From contig NZ_LFML01000149.1 of the NCBI RefSeq assembly GCF_001044425.1, positions 1 to 64,000 of the forward strand: a DNA stretch of 64,000 nt, written 5' to 3'. Positions 7,566-17,143 of the stretch are shown piece by piece. How positions within the stretch are numbered: position 1 is the stretch's first letter; each line of letters starts with the position of its first letter. The position numbers and the translations under genes are program-made. This DNA comes from Streptomyces roseus (GTDB lineage Bacteria; Actinomycetota; Actinomycetes; Streptomycetales; Streptomycetaceae). The notes under the pieces were generated by a model. That model searched no databases. It worked only from the letters and a program-made list of their open reading frames with translations, and was not told the DNA's origin.

Positions 7566-8396
7566 ATGACACAGACGACGAACGACAACTCGCCCGCCGC
7601 CCTCCTCCTCGGCGGGAACGGCAAGACAGGTCGGCGCGTGGCGCAGAAGCTTCGTGCCCTGGGGCGTCCCGTGCGCATCGGTTCGCGTACCGGGACGCCC
7701 GCCTTCGACTGGAACGCCCCCGGGACCTGGGGGCCGGCGCTGGCGGGCGTCGACCGGGTGTACGTCACCTACTACCCCGACCTCGGCATGCCCGGGGCCG
7801 CCGAGCAGGTCGGGGCGTTCGCTAAGGTGGCCGTGGCCGCCGGGGCGCGCCGGCTGGTCCTGCTGTCCGGGCGGGGCGAGGCGGCCGCCCAGCACGCCGA
7901 GGAGTGCCTGAAGGCGTCGGGGGCCGACTGGACGGTCGTCCGGGCCGGCTGGTTCAACCAGAACTTCGACGAGGACTTCTTCCTGGAGCCCGTACGGGCC
8001 GGGGAGCTCGCCCTGCCGACCGCCGACGCCGTGGAGGCCTTCGTCGACGCGGACGACATCGCCGAGGTGGTGGTGGCCGCGCTGACCGACGACCGGCACA
8101 GCGGCCGGACGTACGAGCTGTCGGGGCCGCGGCTGATGAGCTTCGCCGACGTCGCCGCCGAGCTGTCGAAGGCGACGGGACGCGAGATCGCGTACGTACC
8201 CGTCTCGGACGAGGCGTACCGGGGCGTGCTCCGCGAGATCGGCCTGCCGCAGGAGTTCGCCGACCTGTTCACGCAGATCCTCGACGGGCGGAACGCCTAC
8301 CTGGTGCACGGGGTGCGGGAGGTGCTCGGCCGGGAGCCCAAGGACTTCGCCGACTACGCCCGGGAGGCGGCGGCGAGCGGTGTCTGGGAGGTGTGA
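7566..8396 (+). CDS. NmrA-like NAD(P)-binding protein
   Basis: The protein has 276 residues. An N-terminal Rossmann motif (ALLLGGNGKTGRRVAQKL, about 12-29) and the atypical SDR signature RLVLLSGRGEAAAQHAE (about 95-111) place it in the NmrA/YtfG group of NAD(P)-dependent reductases or redox sensors. The C-terminal part (GRTYELSGPRLMSFADVAAEL) is typical of the family. It lies 34 bp upstream of an AraC regulator gene, probably in one unit with it. Confidence 0.85.
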   Translation: MTQTTNDNSPAALLLGGNGKTGRRVAQKLRALGRPVRIGSRTGTPAFDWNAPGTWGPALAGVDRVYVTYYPDLGMPGAAEQVGAFAKVAVAAGARRLVLLSGRGEAAAQHAEECLKASGADWTVVRAGWFNQNFDEDFFLEPVRAGELALPTADAVEAFVDADDIAEVVVAALTDDRHSGRTYELSGPRLMSFADVAAELSKATGREIAYVPVSDEAYRGVLREIGLPQEFADLFTQILDGRNAYLVHGVREVLGREPKDFADYAREAAASGVWEV

Positions 8397-8430
8397 GCGT
8401 CTGACGCGGGGGCGGGGAGAGGATGGGGCC

Positions 8431-9435
8431 ATGGACACGCTGACCGGCCTCCTCGAAGGCCCCAAGGCCCGGGGCGCATTCCTGCTCAAGGCCGTCTACA
8501 ACCCGCCCTGGGCGGTACGGATCGAGGACCGGGCCCCGCTGTCGGTCGCCACGATGGTCCGCGGTACGAGCTGGCTGCTCCCCGATGGCGGCGAGCCGGT
8601 GCTGATCGGGCCCGGGGACGTGGCCGTCGTACGCGGGCCCGAGCCCTACACGATCGCCGACTCCCCGGACACTCCGGTGCAGGTCACCGTCGACCCGGAG
8701 CAGCGGTGCAGCACCGCGGACGGCGAGGACGTCACCGACAGCATGGCGCTGGGGGTGCGCACCTGGGGAGCGGAGCACCAGGCGGCGGGGTCGGCGGTGA
8801 TGCTGAGCGGCACCTACCAGGCGCCGAGTGAGATCAGCCGCCGGCTGCTGGCCGCACTGCCGACGATCGTGGTCCGGCCGGCGGCGGCCGCGGACACCAC
8901 GCTGATCGGGCTGCTGGGCTCGGAGATCTCCCGGGCCGAGCCAGGGCAGGAGCTGGTCCTGGACCGGTTGTTGGACCTCCTGCTGATCGGCGTGCTGCGC
9001 ACTTGGCTCGCGGATCCCGGCTCGGGGGCACCGGGCTGGTACCGGGCGCAGGGTGATCCGGTGGTCGGGCGGGCACTGCGGCTGCTGCACGAGAACCCGG
9101 CCCACGGCTGGACGGTGGAGGAGCTCGCGCACAAGGCCGGGGTCTCGCGGGCCTCGCTGGCGCGGCGGTTCACGGAGCTGGTGGGGGAGCCGCCGATGGC
9201 CTACCTGACGGGGTGGCGGCTGGCGCTGGCGGCCGATCTGCTGCGGGAGCCGGACGCCACGGTGGCGACGGTGGCCCGGCGCGTCGGGTACGGGTCGGCG
9301 TTCGCGCTGTCGACGGCCTTCAAGCGGGTACGGGGCGTGAGCCCGCAGGAGTTCCGCACGGGGCCGGGGGCCGCGCCGACGCCCCGGCCGCCGGCCGCCG
9401 GACCCGCGCGGACGGTGGTCCTGCCGGTCGGCTAG
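8431..9435 (+). CDS. AraC-family regulator with cupin sensor domain
   Basis: The protein has 334 residues. An N-terminal cupin-type domain (about 1-170, with LIGPGDVAVVRGPEPY) precedes two helix-turn-helix motifs of the AraC class (WTVEELAHKAGVSRASLARRF and ATVATVARRVGYGSAFALSTAFKR, about 225-300). Such proteins commonly activate an adjacent oxidoreductase. The preceding NmrA gene ends 34 bp upstream, and the pair probably forms a regulator-enzyme unit. The 3' end overlaps the convergent GNAT gene by 4 bp. Confidence 0.88.
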   Translation: MDTLTGLLEGPKARGAFLLKAVYNPPWAVRIEDRAPLSVATMVRGTSWLLPDGGEPVLIGPGDVAVVRGPEPYTIADSPDTPVQVTVDPEQRCSTADGEDVTDSMALGVRTWGAEHQAAGSAVMLSGTYQAPSEISRRLLAALPTIVVRPAAAADTTLIGLLGSEISRAEPGQELVLDRLLDLLLIGVLRTWLADPGSGAPGWYRAQGDPVVGRALRLLHENPAHGWTVEELAHKAGVSRASLARRFTELVGEPPMAYLTGWRLALAADLLREPDATVATVARRVGYGSAFALSTAFKRVRGVSPQEFRTGPGAAPTPRPPAAGPARTVVLPVG

Positions 9436-9908
9436 GCCGAGAGGTCCAGTACGGCTACGGTCTGGCCGCCGCTCAGTTCGCCCGTGAGGCGGAAGCCGAG
9501 GCCCAGGTAGAACGGCTCGGGCGTGCCGGGGCCGGGCTCCCACGTGACGTACGCGCGCCCTGAGCCGCGGCGGCGGAGTTCGGCGGTGACGGCCCGGACC
9601 GCGAAGCGGCCGTACCCCTTGGCCTGGTGGTCGGCGGAGACGTTCAGGCGCCAGATGCCCGAGCGGATGTCGGCGGGGTCCCGCTCCGGATCCCAGGCGA
9701 AGTCGACGAACGCCATGACGAAACCGACGACCTCGTCGCCGTCGACGATCGCGCGCGGCCAGGCGGTGTCCCCGTGGACGTAGGCCTCGGCGAGGGACTT
9801 GACCACGGGGGAGACGAGATGGGCCTGGTCGGGCCGTACCCGGACCGCGCACACCGCGTCGAAGTTGGCTGCGGTGACCGGCTCCAGGCGGAGTGCGGGG
9901 GTGTTCAT
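9432..9908 (-). CDS. GNAT-family N-acetyltransferase
   Basis: The protein has 158 residues with the GNAT order: substrate strand near EVVGFVMAFVDFAW (about 57-71), then the acetyl-CoA binding segment LNVSADHQAKGYGRFAVRAV (motif A, Q/RxxGxG/A type, about 90-108), then a C-terminal FYLGLGFRLTGEL. It should acetylate an amine, with similarity to diamine/spermidine acetyltransferases. The target is unknown. Confidence 0.87.
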   Translation of the reverse strand: MNTPALRLEPVTAANFDAVCAVRVRPDQAHLVSPVVKSLAEAYVHGDTAWPRAIVDGDEVVGFVMAFVDFAWDPERDPADIRSGIWRLNVSADHQAKGYGRFAVRAVTAELRRRGSGRAYVTWEPGPGTPEPFYLGLGFRLTGELSGGQTVAVLDLSA

Positions 9909-10084
9909 GGCCGCACCCTAACCGAGCCTGCGACCCCCCTGCTGATCGGATCGGCAGCGCCCGCTCGTTCACGGGTCGGCCGGTCGTAGGGGCACCTGGG
10001 GTGCCCGGGGGTGGAGGTGGCTTGGGAAAAGTGCGCGTGTGCGTACAGACTCTGCCCGGAAGCGACCGGTGTTCGCGGAGCTGA

Positions 10085-11494
<1,410 letters not shown>

Positions 11495-11625
11495 GCGACT
11501 GCGGGACACGCGGTACGGGGTCCGGGGCTCCGGCCGCCCCCGGGCCCGTCGCCGGGGCCCGGGGAGGGGGCGGGCCCGTAGCCTGGGGCCGAGCCGACGG
11601 AGTGAACACCGAGGGGGACACGAGC

Positions 11626-12978
11626 GTGCTGACGGCGTTGGACGGGGTCTACGGGGACAGGGCGGACGCGGTCCGCGTCGCGGGGCGCAGCGCCTCGTAC
11701 GAGGAACTGCTCGGCGCGGCGCGGGCGGTGGCCGCCGACGTGGCCGGGGCGAAGGCCTTCGCGATGACGGCGACGGCCTCCCTGGAGACCGTGGCGGCGG
11801 CCGTCGGCGGGCTGCTGGCCGGGGTGCCGTTCGTACCGCTGCCGCCCGACGCCGGGCCCGCCGAACGGGAGCACATCCTGCGGGACTCCGGGGCCGAGGT
11901 CGTGGAGGTGGACTTCGCCCGGCGTTCCGACCGGACCGGCCCGCCCGCCGCGCCCGAGGACCCGGCCCTGGTGCTGTACACCTCCGGGACCACGGGCGCG
12001 CCCAAGGGCGTGGTCCTGACCGGCGCGGCCCTCGCCGCCGACCTCGACGCGCTGGCCGGCGCCTGGCAGTGGAGCGCCGAGGACACCCTCGTGCACGGGC
12101 TGCCGCTGTTCCACGTACACGGGCTCGTCCTCGGCGTGCTCGGGCCGCTGCGCACCGGCAGCCGCCTCGTGCACACCGGGCGGCCGACGCCGCAGGCGTA
12201 CTCGCAGGCGCACGGGAGCCTGTACTTCGGGGTGCCGACGGTGTGGTCCCGCATCGCGGCGGAGCCGGAGGCCGCGGGCGCCCTGTCGGGGGCGCGGCTG
12301 CTGGTGTCGGGCAGCGCGGCGCTGCCGGCGCCCGTGTTCCGGGACCTGGAGCGGCTGACCGGGCTGCGGCCGGTGGAGCGGTACGGGATGACGGAGACGC
12401 TGATCACGATCAGCGGGCGGGCGGGTGGCGAGGTACGGCCCGGTACGGTCGGCACCCCGCTGCCGGGGATCCGTACGCGCATCGCTGCCGAGCCGGGTGC
12501 CGGGATCGGGGAACTCCAGCTGACCGGGCCGACGCTGTTCGCGGGGTACCTGGGCCGGCCGGAGGCCACGGCGGCCGCGTACACCGAGGACGGGTGGTTC
12601 CGTACGGGCGACATCGCGGCCGTGGACGAGGCGGACGGGGTGCACCGGATCGTGGGACGGGCCTCGATCGACATGATCAAGACAGGTGGGTACCGGGTCG
12701 GTGCCGGGGAGATCGAGAACGCGCTGCTGGACCATCCCGCGGTGAGCGAGGCGGCGGTGGTGGGGGTCCCGGACGCGGACCTGGGGCAGCGGATCGTGGC
12801 GTTCGTGGTGGCGCAGGGGGTGACGGGGGAGGAGCTCACGGACTTCGTCGCCGCGCACCTGTCCGTGCACAAGCGGCCGCGGGAGGTGCGGTTCGTGGCG
12901 GCGGTGCCGCGCAACGCGATGGGCAAGCCGCAGAAGAAGCTGCTGCTGACGGGGGAGTACGGACCGCAGGCGGGCTGA
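11626..12978 (+). CDS. matB: Malonyl-CoA synthetase (MatB-like acyl-CoA ligase)
   Basis: The protein has 450 residues, short for an acyl-CoA ligase but typical of Streptomyces MatB. The AMP-binding signature LYTSGTTGAPKGV is at about 117-129, GLPLFHVHGLVLGVLGPL near 157, YGMTETLITIS near 252, the hinge region FRTGDIAAVDEADG near 326, and the C-terminal catalytic Lys in NAMGKPQKK near 431. MatB makes malonyl-CoA from malonate, ATP and CoA, the extender unit used by both PKS systems to the right. The start is a GTG at 11626. The specificity is inferred from the resemblance to the S. coelicolor MatB. Confidence 0.85.
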   Translation: MLTALDGVYGDRADAVRVAGRSASYEELLGAARAVAADVAGAKAFAMTATASLETVAAAVGGLLAGVPFVPLPPDAGPAEREHILRDSGAEVVEVDFARRSDRTGPPAAPEDPALVLYTSGTTGAPKGVVLTGAALAADLDALAGAWQWSAEDTLVHGLPLFHVHGLVLGVLGPLRTGSRLVHTGRPTPQAYSQAHGSLYFGVPTVWSRIAAEPEAAGALSGARLLVSGSAALPAPVFRDLERLTGLRPVERYGMTETLITISGRAGGEVRPGTVGTPLPGIRTRIAAEPGAGIGELQLTGPTLFAGYLGRPEATAAAYTEDGWFRTGDIAAVDEADGVHRIVGRASIDMIKTGGYRVGAGEIENALLDHPAVSEAAVVGVPDADLGQRIVAFVVAQGVTGEELTDFVAAHLSVHKRPREVRFVAAVPRNAMGKPQKKLLLTGEYGPQAG

Positions 12979-12988
12979 GGGGGGCGGG

Positions 12989-13057
12989 TGGCGTCATGTG
13001 GTGCCAGGGGGGCGCCAAGTGGCGCCACGTGACGCCAAGCGGTGCCACACGGTGCCT
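12989..13057. promoter_or_regulatory. Seven 10-bp-phased TGGCGCCA-type operator elements
   Basis: Octamers resembling the palindrome TGGCGCCA begin at 12989, 12999, 13010, 13020, 13030, 13040 and 13050 (TGGCGTCA, TGGTGCCA, GGGCGCCA, TGGCGCCA, TGACGCCA, CGGTGCCA, CGGTGCCT). The 10-bp pitch puts all of them on one DNA face. They lie 150-218 bp upstream of the ribbon-helix-helix gene, a fold that binds arrays of short operators cooperatively. Confidence 0.75.
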
Positions 13058-13143
13058 TCGGGAGTGCGTCCGCCGGTGCCGGATCCTTGTGATCTGAGGA
13101 ATTTACCCGGTGTTTGCGCAGGTGGGAGCCGGTTTCCGGAGTC

Positions 13144-13196
13144 TGGCGCCACCGATGGCGCCATGGAGGCTTGCAAGTGGCGCCATCGTGGTGCCA
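13144..13196. promoter_or_regulatory. Second TGGCGCCA operator cluster at the RHH gene promoter
   Basis: Four octamers (TGGCGCCA at 13144, 13156 and 13178, TGGTGCCA at 13189) end 10 bp before the start codon of the ribbon-helix-helix gene. Together with the upstream array they suggest autoregulation. The 86 bp between the two clusters is more AT-rich and may hold the promoter. Confidence 0.7.
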
Positions 13197-13206
13197 TCAT
13201 TGAGCC

Positions 13207-13731
13207 ATGGACCTCACGCCCTATGTCGACAACCTTCGCCGCGAGCTCGCGGTGGCCGCCGAAGCCGGTGGGGAGGAAGCGCGCGCACTGGCCGATCGCC
13301 TCACGGCTCCGCTGGAGTCGGCGACCCGGCTGACCATGCTCAACGTGCTGTCCGCCGCGATGGACGAGATCACCCGCGAGCTCGCGCCCGGTTCGGTCGA
13401 CGTACGGCTGCGCGGGCTGGACCCGGACTTCGTGGTCACGCTGCCGCCCGCGGAGGGCGGCGCCCCCGCCGGGCCTCCCGCGCCCTTCGAGCCGCTCCCG
13501 GCGCCGGCCCCGGTCGTGCCCGACGGGGACGAGGGCAGCACCGCCCGGGTCAACCTGCGCCTGCCGGCCCACCTCAAGGCGCGCGCCGAGGAGGCCGCCA
13601 ATCGCGAGGGCCTGTCCGTCAACGCCTGGCTGGTGCGGGCCGTGTCGGCCGCGGTCGACGGCGGCGCCCGGCCGCGCCCGGCGGAGAAGGCCAAGAGCGT
13701 CGGACAGAGCATCACCGGCTGGGTGCGGTAG
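13207..13731 (+). CDS. Ribbon-helix-helix (HicB/Arc-like) DNA-binding protein
   Basis: The protein has 174 residues. A helical N-terminus (1-60) and a Pro/Ala linker lead to a C-terminal ribbon-helix-helix motif (ARVNLRLPAHLKARAEEAAN, then REGLSVNAWLVRAVSAAV, about 117-155). RHH proteins dimerise through the beta strand (VNLRLP) and bind short repeats in the major groove. The TGGCGCCA arrays just upstream are the likely targets. It is first in an operon-like run with the DUF4097 and ABC transporter genes, so it probably controls that exporter. No toxin partner (HicA) is present. Confidence 0.85.
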   Translation: MDLTPYVDNLRRELAVAAEAGGEEARALADRLTAPLESATRLTMLNVLSAAMDEITRELAPGSVDVRLRGLDPDFVVTLPPAEGGAPAGPPAPFEPLPAPAPVVPDGDEGSTARVNLRLPAHLKARAEEAANREGLSVNAWLVRAVSAAVDGGARPRPAEKAKSVGQSITGWVR

Positions 13732-13807
13732 CTCAAAGCCCCGCCCGCGCACGTACGCACGCACAAGCCACCACTTCATCCCACTGACCCAAGAGGACGG
13801 GACAGCC

Positions 13808-14650
13808 ATGCCTTCTTTCGACACTCCCGAACCGATCTCGGCCACGGCGCGCGTGGAGGCCGGTTCCATCCAGTTCGTCGCCGGTGAGCGCGCCGACACC
13901 GTCGTCGAGGTGCGCCCCCGCGACCCGAAGAAGGACCTGGACGTGCGGACGGCCCAGCAGACCGAGGTCGCCTGCTCGGGGGGCGAACTGACCCTCAGGA
14001 CGCCCAAGTCCAACATGTTCGGCCGCACCGGAGTCGTCGACGTGACCGTCGAACTGCCCGCGGGCTCGCGCATCGACATGACCGGCTCCTGGACCCAGGT
14101 GTTCGGCGAGGGCCGGCTCGGCGAGGTCCGCGTGAAGACCTCGTCCGGGGACGTACGCCTCGACACCACCGGCCCGCTGCACCTGAAGGCCTCGCACGGG
14201 TCCATCACCGTCGACCGGGTCGAGGGGCCGGCCGAGATCACCACCAGCTCCGGCAGCCTGCGGGTCGGCCTCGTCGACGGGCCGGCCGTCCTGAAGAACT
14301 CGCACGGCACCACGACCGTCGGCGCTGCGATCGGCGAGTTGCGGGTGAGCGGCGCCAACGGCGACATCGAGATCCGGCGGGCCGAGGACTCGGTCACCGC
14401 CACCACCGCCCACGGCACGCTGCGCGTCGGCGAAGTGGTGCGCGGGACCGTCCAGTTGGAGACCTCGTACGGGGCCATCGAGGTCGGCGTCCGCGAGGGC
14501 ACGGCCGCCTGGCTCGACGTCACCTCCACCTCCGGCCAGGTGCGCAACGGGCTGACCCCGTCCGAGAGCCCCGAGGGCGGCGAGGAGACCGTCCAGGTCC
14601 GCGCCCGTACCCGGCACGGCAACATCGACGTCCGCCGCGCCCGGGCCTGA
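13808..14650 (+). CDS. DUF4097 beta-strand-repeat protein
   Basis: The protein has 280 residues made of short repeated beta-strand units of about 20 residues (VKTSSGDVRLDTTGPLHL, HGSITVDRVEGPAEITTSSG, NSHGTTTVGAAIGELRVSG). This is the DUF4097/adhesin-like beta-helix pattern. No signal peptide or membrane segment is evident, so it is probably cytoplasmic. In Streptomyces such proteins commonly stand next to DrrAB-type transporters, as here; the function is unknown. Confidence 0.85.
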   Translation: MPSFDTPEPISATARVEAGSIQFVAGERADTVVEVRPRDPKKDLDVRTAQQTEVACSGGELTLRTPKSNMFGRTGVVDVTVELPAGSRIDMTGSWTQVFGEGRLGEVRVKTSSGDVRLDTTGPLHLKASHGSITVDRVEGPAEITTSSGSLRVGLVDGPAVLKNSHGTTTVGAAIGELRVSGANGDIEIRRAEDSVTATTAHGTLRVGEVVRGTVQLETSYGAIEVGVREGTAAWLDVTSTSGQVRNGLTPSESPEGGEETVQVRARTRHGNIDVRRARA

Positions 14651-14710
14651 GCACCGGACACCCACCCCCTCTTCGGTCCATCTTCCCGAGCCTTCGAAAG
14701 GGAGGGCCTC

Positions 14711-15748
14711 ATGCCTTCTTCTGTCATGCCCACGCCAAGGGAGGCCGGCGGCCACACCTCGTCCGCCGCCGTCTCCACCACCGGTCTGCGCAAGTCGTAC
14801 GGTGACAAGACCGTCCTCGACGGAGTCGACCTGCACATCCCGGCCGGGTCCGTGTTCGCGCTGCTGGGGCCCAACGGAGCCGGCAAGACCACCGTCGTGA
14901 AGATCCTCTCGACGCTCATCTCCGCCGACGGCGGGCAGGCCCGGGTCGCGGGCCACGACATCGCCGCGGCACCGGACGCGGTGCGCGCCGCGATCGGCGT
15001 CACCGGGCAGTTCTCCGCCGTCGACGGGCTGATCACCGGCGAGGAGAACATGCTGCTCATGGCGGACCTGCACCACCTCCCCCGCAGCGAGGGGCGGCGC
15101 GTGGCGTCCGAGCTGCTGGAGCGCTTCGACCTGGTGGCGGCGGCGAAGAAGCCGGCGTCCACGTACTCGGGCGGCATGAAGCGCCGCCTCGACATCGCCA
15201 TGACGCTGGTGGGCGACCCGCGGATCATCTTCCTCGACGAGCCGACCACCGGCCTCGACCCGCGCAGCCGCCACAACATGTGGCAGATCATCCGCGAGCT
15301 GGTCACGGGCGGCGTCACCGTCTTCCTCACCACGCAGTACCTGGAGGAGGCGGACCAGCTCGCCGACCGCATCGCCGTGCTCAACGACGGCAGGATCGCG
15401 GCCGAGGGCACGGCGGAAGAGCTCAAGCGGCTGATCCCCGGCGGGCACGTCCGGCTCCGCTTCTCCGACCCGGCCGCCTACCGCAACGCCTGTCTCGCGC
15501 TGCGGGAGGTCACCCGGGACGACGAGGCGCTGGCGCTGCAGATCCCCAGCGACGGCAGCCAGCGCGAGCTGCGCTCCCTCCTCGACGGGCTCGACGCCGC
15601 GGGCATCGAGGCGGACGAGCTGACCGTGCACACCCCCGACCTCGACGACGTGTTCTTCGCCCTGACCGGTGGCGGCGACAAGGCCGGCCGGAGCAATACG
15701 AGCAACCCGAGCAACCCGAGCAACCAGACCAAGGAGACTTCCCGATGA
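14711..15748 (+). CDS. ABC transporter ATP-binding protein (DrrA-like)
   Basis: The protein has 345 residues. Walker A is GPNGAGKTT (about 55-63), the ABC signature YSGGMKRRL is near 153, and Walker B plus D-loop is IIFLDEPTTGLDPRS near 173. The length and C-terminal domain match the daunorubicin-resistance ATPase group, which energises export of hydrophobic drugs. The C-terminus carries a Ser-Asn-Pro repeat (9-bp repeat DNA at about 15694-15726). The stop overlaps the permease start (ATGA), so the two subunits are translationally coupled. Confidence 0.93.
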   Translation: MPSSVMPTPREAGGHTSSAAVSTTGLRKSYGDKTVLDGVDLHIPAGSVFALLGPNGAGKTTVVKILSTLISADGGQARVAGHDIAAAPDAVRAAIGVTGQFSAVDGLITGEENMLLMADLHHLPRSEGRRVASELLERFDLVAAAKKPASTYSGGMKRRLDIAMTLVGDPRIIFLDEPTTGLDPRSRHNMWQIIRELVTGGVTVFLTTQYLEEADQLADRIAVLNDGRIAAEGTAEELKRLIPGGHVRLRFSDPAAYRNACLALREVTRDDEALALQIPSDGSQRELRSLLDGLDAAGIEADELTVHTPDLDDVFFALTGGGDKAGRSNTSNPSNPSNQTKETSR

Positions 15749-16533
15749 GCTCGCTCGCCCTCGCCGTCCGCGACTCGTCCACGATGCTGCGCCGCAACCT
15801 CCTGCACGCACGGCGCTATCCGTCCCTGACGCTGAACCTCCTGCTGACGCCGATCATGCTGCTGCTGCTCTTCGTCTACGTCTTCGGCGACGTGATGAGC
15901 GCCGGCATGGGCGGCGGCGCCGACCGCTCCGCGTACATCGCCTACCTGGTGCCGGGCCTCCTGCTGATGACCGTCGGCTCCACCACCATCGGCACCGCCG
16001 TGTCCGTCTCCAACGACATGACCGAGGGCATCATCGCCCGCTTCCGCACCATGGCGATCCACCGCGGCTCGGTGCTCGTCGGGCACGTCGTCGGCAGCGT
16101 GCTGCAGTCGGTCGTCAGCGTGGTCCTGGTGGGGGGCGTGGGCGTGGCCATCGGCTTCCGCTCCGTCGACGCCACGGCCCTGGAATGGCTCGCGGCGTTC
16201 GGGCTCCTGACGATGTTCGCCCTGGCCCTCACCTGGATCGCGGTCGGGATGGGCATGGTCAGCCCGAACGCCGAGGCGGCCAGCAACAACGCGATGCCGC
16301 TGATCTTCCTCCCGCTCATCTCCAGCGCGTTCGTCCCGGTGGACGCGATGCCGGGCTGGTTCCGGCCGGTCGCCGAGTACCAGCCGTTCACCCCGGCCAT
16401 CGAGACCCTGCGCGGGCTGCTGCTCGGCACCGAGATCGGCGTCAACGGGTGGCTGGCGCTCGGCTGGTGCCTCGCCCTCACCCTGCTCGGCTACTTCTGG
16501 TCGAAGTCGGTCTTCGACCGGGACCCGAAGTAG
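15745..16533 (+). CDS. ABC-2 type transporter permease (DrrB-like)
   Basis: The protein has 262 residues with about six membrane segments (LTLNLLLTPIMLLLLFVYVF near 27; AYLVPGLLLMTVGS near 64; ALEWLAAFGLLTMFALALTW near 151) and the ABC-2 signature region around PLIFLPLISSAFVPVDAMPGW (about 190-210). It pairs with the preceding ATPase to form an exporter. Its gene is followed by a strong hairpin. Confidence 0.92.
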   Translation: MSSLALAVRDSSTMLRRNLLHARRYPSLTLNLLLTPIMLLLLFVYVFGDVMSAGMGGGADRSAYIAYLVPGLLLMTVGSTTIGTAVSVSNDMTEGIIARFRTMAIHRGSVLVGHVVGSVLQSVVSVVLVGGVGVAIGFRSVDATALEWLAAFGLLTMFALALTWIAVGMGMVSPNAEAASNNAMPLIFLPLISSAFVPVDAMPGWFRPVAEYQPFTPAIETLRGLLLGTEIGVNGWLALGWCLALTLLGYFWSKSVFDRDPK

Positions 16534-16568
16534 CCGGGAACCCGGCCCGGCCCCACAGGTCCGCCCCC

Positions 16569-16607
16569 GGGCGGCGTACTCCGACACCACGTCGGGGTGC
16601 GCCGCCC
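16569..16607 (+). terminator. Hairpin after the ABC exporter operon
   Basis: The 17-nt arms 16569-16585 and 16591-16607 pair with only two non-Watson-Crick positions around a 5-nt loop. It lies 36 bp past the permease stop with no T tract. Confidence 0.7.
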
Positions 16608-16735
16608 CTGCGCGTCGTCCCTGCGCGCCGTTCCGGTCGCCCGTTCCCGTCGCCCGTTTCAGTCGCTGCTCGTTTCTCGCCGGAGCGGGCCTCCAGACAC
16701 GCTCAAGACGGCCCGGAGAAAGCCGGGCGGGGGGC

Positions 16736-17130
16736 AGCGACTGAGGAAAAGCGACTGAGCGACTCTTCGGTCGCTCTCAGAACGAAGAAGAAAGCCCAGG
16801 TCAGATGGTGTGGCCAGGGGAAACAGCGACTGAAGCGACTCAAGGTCCGGGTATATGGAGACATTGGCGTGCGCGTGCGCATGCGCGTGTGCGCGTCATA
16901 TATAGGGGACTTGAGTCGCTTCAGTCGCTGTTTTGCCTTGCCTAAGGCTGTGACCTGGTGTTCTGTGAGCGACTCGACGAGCGACCGAACGAGGCTGAGT
17001 CGCTGTGCGTTCGGTCGCTCGGTCGCTGGGGCTCCTCGTGGAGGCGTACACCTGTTCTGACTCATATGCCTCTCGCCTCCCGGTGGTTTCGCTAATCTGT
17101 TTGTCGGGCGTTGAGTCGCTTCAGTCGCTG
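16736..17130. other. Iteron-rich region, candidate replication origin or rep operator
   Basis: This stretch lies within the 610-bp gap 16534-17143, which holds no credible gene. The octamers GCGACTGA/GCGACTCA and their complements occur at least ten times. A 20-bp composite (two octamers back to back) is present three times: inverted at 16824-16843, direct at 16911-16930 and direct at 17111-17130, the last 13 bp before the primase start. The first two copies flank a 67-bp core with TATAT and ATATATA at its edges and a 30-nt run of strictly alternating purine-pyrimidine bases (16867-16896). Clustered iterons, an easily melted core and a following replication gene suit an origin or an autoregulatory site. 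Activity is inferred. Confidence 0.6.
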
Positions 17131-17143
17131 ATGGGGGAAGTGA

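Noticed and set aside
13207-13731. HicAB toxin-antitoxin system
   Set aside because: The RHH protein has no adjacent HicA; its neighbours are a DUF4097 protein and an ABC exporter.
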